From an uncultured Neomegalonema sp. (lineage in GTDB: Bacteria > Pseudomonadota > Alphaproteobacteria > Rhodobacterales > Rhodobacteraceae): a stretch of 8,892 nt of DNA. Shown here in pieces: positions 4,993-8,892 of this stretch (position 1 is the stretch's first letter; each line of letters begins with the position of its first letter). A model generated the notes under the pieces. The model made no database searches and had not been told where the DNA came from. It was given only the letters and a program-made list of their open reading frames with translations. The stretch is from positions 1 to 8,892 of the forward strand of contig CALDZQ010000386.1 of NCBI GenBank assembly GCA_937944035.1. The letters run 5' to 3'. A program made the translations under genes and the position numbers.

Positions 4993-6068
4993 CCTTCCGC
5001 TCCGTCTTTATGGGTCATGGCCGAGGCATCCGCAGTTTCCAGAGATTTTTCAAGTTCGCCCGCAATCCGGTTAATCACATCCTCGCGCGACATGGTGGCC
5101 GCCAACTCGACCGCAGCGGCAAATCCGGTCGCATCAGCAGAACCGTGACTTTTGACGACCAGACCGTCAAGCCCCAAAAACACACCGCCATTCACGCGGC
5201 GGGGGTCAATCCGGCGCTTTAAACGGCGAAGGGACGCGATTGAAAAGAGGGCGGCGAGGCGGCTGGTCCAGTTATGCTCGAAAGCGCCGCGCAGGTGATC
5301 GCCGATGAATTTCGCAATGCCCTCGGCGGATTTCAACGCGACATTGCCGGTGAATCCGTCTGTCACAACCACATCGGCAACGCCCGTCGTGATGGCGTTT
5401 GCCTCGATAAAGCCGTTAAATGAGAAGGTCGATTTGCCCGAAGCCTCCATCGCCCGCAGTAATTCGGCGGCTTCTTTCACTTCGGGGCGGCCTTTGTTTT
5501 CCTCGGTTCCGACATTGAGAACCGCAACACGGGGCCGTTCGGTTTTGAGGGCGGCGCGGGCGTATTCGCTGCCCATCACCGCGTATTTTGCAAGGTCGGA
5601 AGCATCCGCGCGAATGTCCGCGCCCATATCAAGGACGATACAATGCTGGTTGGAGCCGGATGAGGGCCAGAGCGCCGCAATCGCGGGACGGTCAACCCCT
5701 TTGGCCGGCCGCAAGCAGAACAGCGCCATCGCCATCATCGCGCCGGTGTTTCCGGCCGAAATCATCGCCGAAGCCTCTCCGTCGCGTACAGATTCGAGGG
5801 CATGCCAAAGGCTGGATTTCCGTCCCCGCCGCAATGCGTGTGAAGGTTTGGCGTCCATCGCCACCACATCTTCGGCGTGGCGAATCTCAAAGCGGCCGTC
5901 CAAAACGCGTTTTTTGGCGAGCAGTTTTTCAACTGCCGCCTTATCGCCGTGTATCAGAAACCGGATGTCAGGGTCGTGCGTTGCGACTTTAACGAGGCCG
6001 CCTATCACGCTGTCGGGGGCATGGTCGCCCCCCATCGCATCGACTGAAAGAGTGATCTCATGGCCCAT
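4989..6068 (-). CDS. plsX: Phosphate acyltransferase PlsX
   Basis: A 359-residue peripheral-membrane enzyme that makes acyl-phosphate from acyl-ACP and phosphate, the donor PlsY uses to acylate glycerol-3-phosphate. Conserved segments are V-D-A-M-G-G-D-H-A-P (9-18), S-A-G-N-T-G-A (104-110), L-D-M-G-A (146-150), N-V-G-T-E-E-N-K-G (185-193), D-G-F-T-G-N-V-A-L-K (237-246) and G-L-D-G-L-V-V-K-S-H-G-S (299-310). ATG 6068 is chosen, with AAGGG about 11 nt upstream; an in-frame GTG at 6080 would add four residues but has a Shine-Dalgarno touching the start codon. It lies 74 bp after rpmF with no obvious terminator, and its stop overlaps the fabH start, an order found in many bacteria. Confidence 0.96.
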   Translation of the reverse strand: MGHEITLSVDAMGGDHAPDSVIGGLVKVATHDPDIRFLIHGDKAAVEKLLAKKRVLDGRFEIRHAEDVVAMDAKPSHALRRGRKSSLWHALESVRDGEASAMISAGNTGAMMAMALFCLRPAKGVDRPAIAALWPSSGSNQHCIVLDMGADIRADASDLAKYAVMGSEYARAALKTERPRVAVLNVGTEENKGRPEVKEAAELLRAMEASGKSTFSFNGFIEANAITTGVADVVVTDGFTGNVALKSAEGIAKFIGDHLRGAFEHNWTSRLAALFSIASLRRLKRRIDPRRVNGGVFLGLDGLVVKSHGSADATGFAAAVELAATMSREDVINRIAGELEKSLETADASAMTHKDGAEG

Positions 6069-6142
6069 TGACGGAGTCACCCTTATATTGAGCCATCAGT
6101 CCTTGCGGGCATACTTGACCGAAACTAACGTCGAAACAAGCC

Positions 6143-6349
6143 TTACGCCGCTTCGTCTTCGTCAAAATCAGGCTCAACAGCCACAACAACTTCACGGTCA
6201 CGGTAGTGACCGCAAGCGCCGCAGACATGATGCGGGCGTTTCAGCTCACCGCAGTTGCCGCATTCGCCAAAGGCTTGCGCCTTCAGAGCGTCGTGCGAAC
6301 GGCGCATGCCACGGCGTGATTTCGTGATTTTTGACTTAGGGACAGCCAT
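6143..6349 (-). CDS. rpmF: 50S ribosomal protein L32, zinc-binding form
   Basis: A 68-residue large-subunit ribosomal protein. The N-terminus A-V-P-K-S-K-I-T-K-S-R-R-G-M-R-R-S-H is the L32 signature. Two C-x-x-C pairs (Cys30/Cys33 and Cys43/Cys46) form a zinc ribbon, so this is the zinc-containing version, not the cysteine-free paralogue made under zinc starvation in some bacteria. The tail is acidic (D-F-D-E-D-E). AGGA lies about 8 nt before the ATG. It lies between yceD and plsX, the common order that links ribosome protein production to lipid synthesis. Confidence 0.97.
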   Translation of the reverse strand: MAVPKSKITKSRRGMRRSHDALKAQAFGECGNCGELKRPHHVCGACGHYRDREVVVAVEPDFDEDEAA

Positions 6350-6412
6350 GTCGAGATCCTTTATGGCGCAACGTGATATATCGCACGGGTATGGTCTAAT
6401 ATAAGAGGCGCA

Positions 6413-6440
6413 AAAATAGCGATCCCCGCTGTGAAAACAA
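6413..6440 (-). promoter_or_regulatory. Candidate internal promoter upstream of rpmF
   Basis: In the 114-bp gap between yceD and rpmF, the minus strand carries TTGTTT (6440-6435) and TATTTT (6418-6413) with 16-bp spacing. A second AT-rich hexamer (TATATT at 6403-6398) lacks a good -35. The gap also has a small 4-bp stem before a short T-run, too weak to call a terminator. The gap is long enough to suggest separate control of rpmF, but the call is weak. Confidence 0.25.
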
Positions 6441-6463
6441 CCCTTTTTCGTGTCTGTTTCGCG

Positions 6464-7045
6464 CTAATTGCCGGAATTGTCAGATTCCATCTTTTTGCGC
6501 AGGGCTTCAAGCGACGAGAACGGCTTCATATCGGCGTCTGTGATCGGCTCGACACCGGGCGGGGCCGCACTCATCGACACCTCTCCCGCTTCGGCGCTGC
6601 GCGGATAGGGATCAAGCGCAACACCTAGTGTTTCCGCGATAATCTCGCCAATATCCAGCGGATCGGTCAGCAATTCGGGCACTTCGCCCAACTCCTTATC
6701 GACCGCGATTTCATGTTCAAACCCCGGTTTGGCTTCGGGATACAAATCCTCGAACGGCAAGAAACCGCGCTGAAGTTCCTCATCGATTTTCTCAGTCACA
6801 GGGTCGAGCGTGACCACACATTTTTGCACGGCCACCGCTTTAAGGACGCCTGACAGCTTCACACCACTGCGCCACGGGACGCTTTCAAGGGAATACGACA
6901 GGCTCTCTACCGAGAGAATATCGAATCGCTTGGCCAGTGCCGCGCGTTCGATTTCACTTGCTTCACCCTCAAACCGCGCGGTGGCATCGCGCAGATCGGC
7001 GACAGAAATCTGTCTGACCAGCACCGATTGAGTATTTGCGTTCAT
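6464..7045 (-). CDS. yceD: YceD/DUF177 family protein, large-subunit rRNA accumulation factor
   Basis: A 193-residue cytoplasmic protein of the DUF177/YceD family. Members are nearly always found upstream of rpmF, and in plants and E. coli they are linked to 23S rRNA accumulation; the exact action is not settled. Family marks are Q-K-C-V-V-T-L-D-P-V (74-83), the D-I-G-E-I-I-A-E-T-L-G-V-A-L-D-P-Y-P-R segment (131-149), and the alphaproteobacterial C-terminal P-F-S-S-L-E-A-L-R-K-K-M (175-186). The start is firm: AGGAGG lies 7 nt before the ATG. It is the first gene of the minus-strand block and diverges from bamE across 117 bp. Only one cysteine (Cys76) is present. Confidence 0.92.
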   Translation of the reverse strand: MNANTQSVLVRQISVADLRDATARFEGEASEIERAALAKRFDILSVESLSYSLESVPWRSGVKLSGVLKAVAVQKCVVTLDPVTEKIDEELQRGFLPFEDLYPEAKPGFEHEIAVDKELGEVPELLTDPLDIGEIIAETLGVALDPYPRSAEAGEVSMSAAPPGVEPITDADMKPFSSLEALRKKMESDNSGN

Positions 7046-7079
7046 CAGTTCGCCTCCTCAGGCCATACGGCCCCGACGC

Positions 7080-7110
7080 TTGAATTATCGTCTGCAAGCG
7101 GATACCTCAA
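7080..7110. promoter_or_regulatory. Possible face-to-face promoters between yceD and bamE
   Basis: The 117-bp divergent region 7046-7162 must hold promoters for both sides. On plus, TTGAAT (7080-7085) and TACCTC (7103-7108) are 17 bp apart. On minus, TTGAGG (7110-7105) and TAATTC (7087-7082) are also 17 bp apart. The two pairs overlap almost completely, which would make the promoters exclude each other. Matches to consensus are partial, so this is a candidate only. Confidence 0.25.
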
Positions 7111-7117
7111 TCATAAG

Positions 7118-7132
7118 CAGGGTAAAACCCTG
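7118..7132. repeat. Small perfect palindrome in the bamE leader
   Basis: CAGGGT and ACCCTG are exact inverted complements around AAA. It lies 31 bp before the bamE ATG and close to its predicted transcription start, so it could be an operator or an RNA hairpin. It is short and may be chance. Confidence 0.3.
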
Positions 7133-7162
7133 AAACGGCTTGCGCCATTGAGGAGATTTCGG

Positions 7163-7657
7163 ATGCAGTTGAGCCACGCGACATCGGGAATAATCGGACA
7201 ACGCCTGCGTACCTTGATTCTGGGGGCCAGCGCCGTCGCGATGCTTACAGGCTGCGAACCCATCCGGCAAACACATGGTTACGTGCCGGCAGAGGCGTAT
7301 GTAAAACGTATCAATGTCGGGACGGACGGCAGAGCCGAAGTGGTCAGCAAGATCGGCCGGCCCAGTACAACCGCCGCGTTTGAAGATGACGAATGGTACT
7401 ACATATCCCGCTCGACGGAGACCAAGGCGTTTTTCGCGCCCAAAGCGGTCGAGCAAAAGGTGATGGTCCTGGCCTTTGATGATACGGGAACCGTGACCTC
7501 GATCGATAATTACGCACTGGAAGACGGACGCGTGATCGATCTTGTTACCAACACAACCCCGACACGCGGCAAGCGCCTGACCTTCCTGCAACAACTGGTC
7601 GGCAATATCGGCCGGTTCACGCCGGAGCAGATCACAGGGGATGACAGCGTCTTCTGA
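7163..7657 (+). CDS. bamE: Outer membrane protein assembly factor BamE (SmpA/OmlA lipoprotein)
   Basis: A 164-residue lipoprotein of the BAM complex, which folds beta-barrel proteins into the outer membrane. The N-terminus has a basic stretch (R14, R16), a hydrophobic core (about 18-28) and a lipobox M-L-T-G-C with the lipidated Cys31. No Asp follows the Cys (it is Glu), consistent with sorting to the outer membrane. The SmpA/OmlA domain spans about 40-120: I-N-V-G (50-53), V-V-S-K-I-G-R-P-S-T-T (60-70), E-W-Y-Y-I-S-R (77-83) and V-M-V-L-A-F-D-D-T-G-T-V (100-111). The C-terminal extension with R-L-T-F-L-Q-Q-L-V-G-N-I-G-R-F is typical of alphaproteobacterial members. The ATG at 7163 has AGGAG about 8 nt upstream; the frame is open further upstream but lacks a better start. 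Confidence 0.92.
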   Translation: MQLSHATSGIIGQRLRTLILGASAVAMLTGCEPIRQTHGYVPAEAYVKRINVGTDGRAEVVSKIGRPSTTAAFEDDEWYYISRSTETKAFFAPKAVEQKVMVLAFDDTGTVTSIDNYALEDGRVIDLVTNTTPTRGKRLTFLQQLVGNIGRFTPEQITGDDSVF

Positions 7658-7668
7658 TCCGGTCGCTT

Positions 7669-7689
7669 TTCGGATTTCGGATTTCGGGT
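7669..7689 (+). repeat. Three tandem heptamers after bamE
   Basis: TTCGGAT, TTCGGAT and TTCGGGT follow each other directly, 11 bp after the bamE stop. The first copy partly pairs with ATCCG at 7657-7661, a weak 5-bp stem that could be a poor terminator. The rest of the gap to about 7737 is AT-rich and probably contains the maeB promoter, but no convincing -35/-10 pair stands out. Confidence 0.4.
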
Positions 7690-7737
7690 AATATCTGGAA
7701 TAATTTTCGGCACTTTGCGAAATATATTGTTTTAGGA

Positions 7738-7762
7738 GGGGCGCGCTTCTAGGGTGCGCTCC
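7738..7762 (+). terminator. GC-rich hairpin between bamE and maeB (terminator or maeB leader element)
   Basis: A 9-bp stem, 7738-7746 with 7754-7762, includes two G-U pairs and closes a 7-nt loop. A pyrimidine-rich but not pure-T tail (CTTCCTTACTC) follows, so it is a weak candidate for the bamE terminator. If transcription of maeB starts in the AT-rich stretch 7690-7735, the same hairpin would lie in its 5' leader, 27 nt before the ATG. Confidence 0.35.
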
Positions 7763-7789
7763 CTTCCTTACTCGATCCAGAGAACCCTC

Positions 7790-8892
7790 ATGTCAGACAG
7801 CACGCCCCGCTTTACCAATGACGAAGCCCTGCAATTTCATGCTCAGGGCAAGCCCGGCAAGCTGGAGATCATGCCAACGAAACCGTTGGCAACACAGCGT
7901 GATCTTAGTCTTGCCTACTCACCCGGCGTCGCGGTTCCGGTGCGGGCCATCGCCGCCAATCCCGATCTTGCCTACGAATACACCGCGCGCGGAAATATGG
8001 TCGCGGTGATCTCGAACGGGTCGGCCATCCTGGGCCTCGGCAATCTGGGGGCGCTGGCGTCGAAGCCGGTGATGGAGGGCAAGGCGGTACTGTTCAAACG
8101 CTTCGCCGATATTGACAGCATCGACATCGAACTCGACGCCACCGAAGCCGACGACATCGTCAATGCCGTGAAGTTTATGGGGCCGAGTTTCGCGGGCATC
8201 AATCTCGAAGACATCAAATCCCCCGAATGCTTCATCATCGAACGCCGCCTGCGCGAGATGATGGATATTCCGGTCTTTCACGATGACCAGCACGGCACGG
8301 CGATCATCGTCGCGGCGGGGGTGCTGAACGCACTGGACCTGACCGGACGAACGCTGGAAACAACGCGTCTTGTGATGAGCGGCGCGGGGGCCGCCGGGAT
8401 TGCCTGTATCGAGTTGCTCAAAAAGATGGGATTGCCGGACGGCAATGCGATGCTTGTTGATATTGACGGCGTCTTGCACAAGGGCCGCAGCGATATAGAC
8501 GAATGGCGCGCGCCGCATACGGTCGAGACGGATAAGCGGACGCTGGCGGAAGCGGTTGAGGGGGCGGATCTGTTCCTCGGCCTGTCGGCCCCCGGCATCC
8601 TGACACCCGCGATGCTGATGACGATGAACGAAAAGCCCATCATCTTCGCGATGGCAAATCCCGATCCCGAAATTTCGCCCGAAGAAGCCCGCGAGGCGCG
8701 GCCCGACGCGATCATTGCAACGGGGCGTTCAGATTATCCGAATCAGGTCAACAACGTGCTGGGCTTTCCCTATATCTTTCGGGGAGCCTTGGATGTGCGG
8801 GCGCGGACGATCAATGACGAGATGAAAATCGCGGCCGCACGCGCGATTGCGCAACTGGCCCGTCAGGATGTGCATGATGATGTGGCGACCGC
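7790..8892 (+). CDS. maeB: NADP-dependent malic enzyme, MaeB type (3' end outside window)
   Basis: The first 367 codons of a malic enzyme, which decarboxylates malate to pyruvate and CO2 while reducing NADP, linking the TCA cycle to pyruvate and NADPH supply. The N-terminal malic domain has L-A-Y-S-P-G-V-A-V-P (41-50) with the family's catalytic Tyr (Tyr43), G-L-G-N-L-G-A-L-A-S-K-P-V-M-E-G-K (82-98), the metal-binding N-L-E-D-I-K-S-P (138-145; Glu140, Asp141) and F-H-D-D-Q-H-G-T-A (163-171). The Rossmann part has S-G-A-G-A-A-G at 197-203 and M-A-N-P-D-P-E-I (288-295). The MaeB-type wording, such as Q-V-N-N-V-L-G-F-P (319-327), predicts a full protein of about 750 residues with a phosphotransacetylase-like C-terminus, not visible here. 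The ribosome binding site is weak (AGAGA region). NADP preference is assumed from the family. Confidence 0.94.
   Translation, partial: MSDSTPRFTNDEALQFHAQGKPGKLEIMPTKPLATQRDLSLAYSPGVAVPVRAIAANPDLAYEYTARGNMVAVISNGSAILGLGNLGALASKPVMEGKAVLFKRFADIDSIDIELDATEADDIVNAVKFMGPSFAGINLEDIKSPECFIIERRLREMMDIPVFHDDQHGTAIIVAAGVLNALDLTGRTLETTRLVMSGAGAAGIACIELLKKMGLPDGNAMLVDIDGVLHKGRSDIDEWRAPHTVETDKRTLAEAVEGADLFLGLSAPGILTPAMLMTMNEKPIIFAMANPDPEISPEEAREARPDAIIATGRSDYPNQVNNVLGFPYIFRGALDVRARTINDEMKIAAARAIAQLARQDVHDDVAT

Noticed and set aside
5305..6327. A 340-codon open frame on the plus strand opposite plsX and rpmF.
   Set aside because: It is antisense to two well-conserved genes; the translation is rich in R, S, A and P as expected from a GC-rich complementary strand and resembles no family.
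7028..7162. An N-terminal extension of BamE by 45 residues.
   Set aside because: It would bury the lipoprotein signal peptide inside the protein and overlap the yceD start; the ATG at 7163 has a good Shine-Dalgarno and puts the signal at the N-terminus.
7919..8518. A 199-codon minus-strand open frame opposite the malic enzyme.
   Set aside because: The plus strand clearly encodes MaeB with all key motifs; the antisense frame is a composition artefact.
1..8892. CRISPR array, toxin-antitoxin, defence or biosynthetic cluster.
   Set aside because: No regularly spaced repeats and no proteins of such systems were seen; apart from the IS110 end, the MFS gene and the RAM-domain gene, all genes are conserved housekeeping types.

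Overview
The window looks like a chromosomal segment of an alphaproteobacterium (family or genus not determinable from this sequence). The evidence is the gene order yceD-rpmF-plsX-fabH-ihfA-merR-tRNA-Pro, a familiar alphaproteobacterial block, together with a fused two-module dCTP deaminase, an alphaproteobacterial-type BamE, and high-GC coding with many antisense shadow frames.

Left edge (1-306): the C-terminal 96 codons of an IS110-family transposase enter from outside the window and stop 15 bp short of the neighbouring gene. This is the only mobile DNA seen. Next come a minus-strand MFS transporter (307-1518) and, divergent across only 38 bp, a 78-residue free-standing Lrp/AsnC effector (RAM) domain (1557-1793).

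Centre (1809-7045, all minus strand; transcription runs from high to low coordinates): yceD, rpmF, plsX, fabH, ihfA, merR, tRNA-Pro(GGG), dcd. rpmF, plsX and fabH link ribosome assembly to membrane lipid synthesis: PlsX supplies acyl-phosphate for phospholipid synthesis and FabH starts fatty acid chains. fabH begins at a TTG that overlaps the plsX stop. ihfA and merR encode two DNA-binding proteins separated by a perfect 10-bp stem-loop. tRNA-Pro and dcd are 28 nt apart.

Right part (7163-8892, plus strand): bamE, a lipoprotein of the outer-membrane BAM complex, diverges from yceD across a 117-bp region with promoter-like elements and a small palindrome. It is followed by a 132-bp non-coding gap with tandem heptamers and a GC-rich hairpin, then the first 367 codons of an NADP-type malic enzyme (maeB) cut by the window edge.

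No CRISPR array, defence island, toxin-antitoxin pair, prophage or clearly undescribed multi-gene system is visible. The points most worth a second look are local: the IS110 end next to the MFS stop codon, the transporter/RAM-domain pair, the ihfA-merR hairpin, a near-consensus IHF site upstream of ihfA, and the dcd leader hairpin that covers its ribosome binding site.
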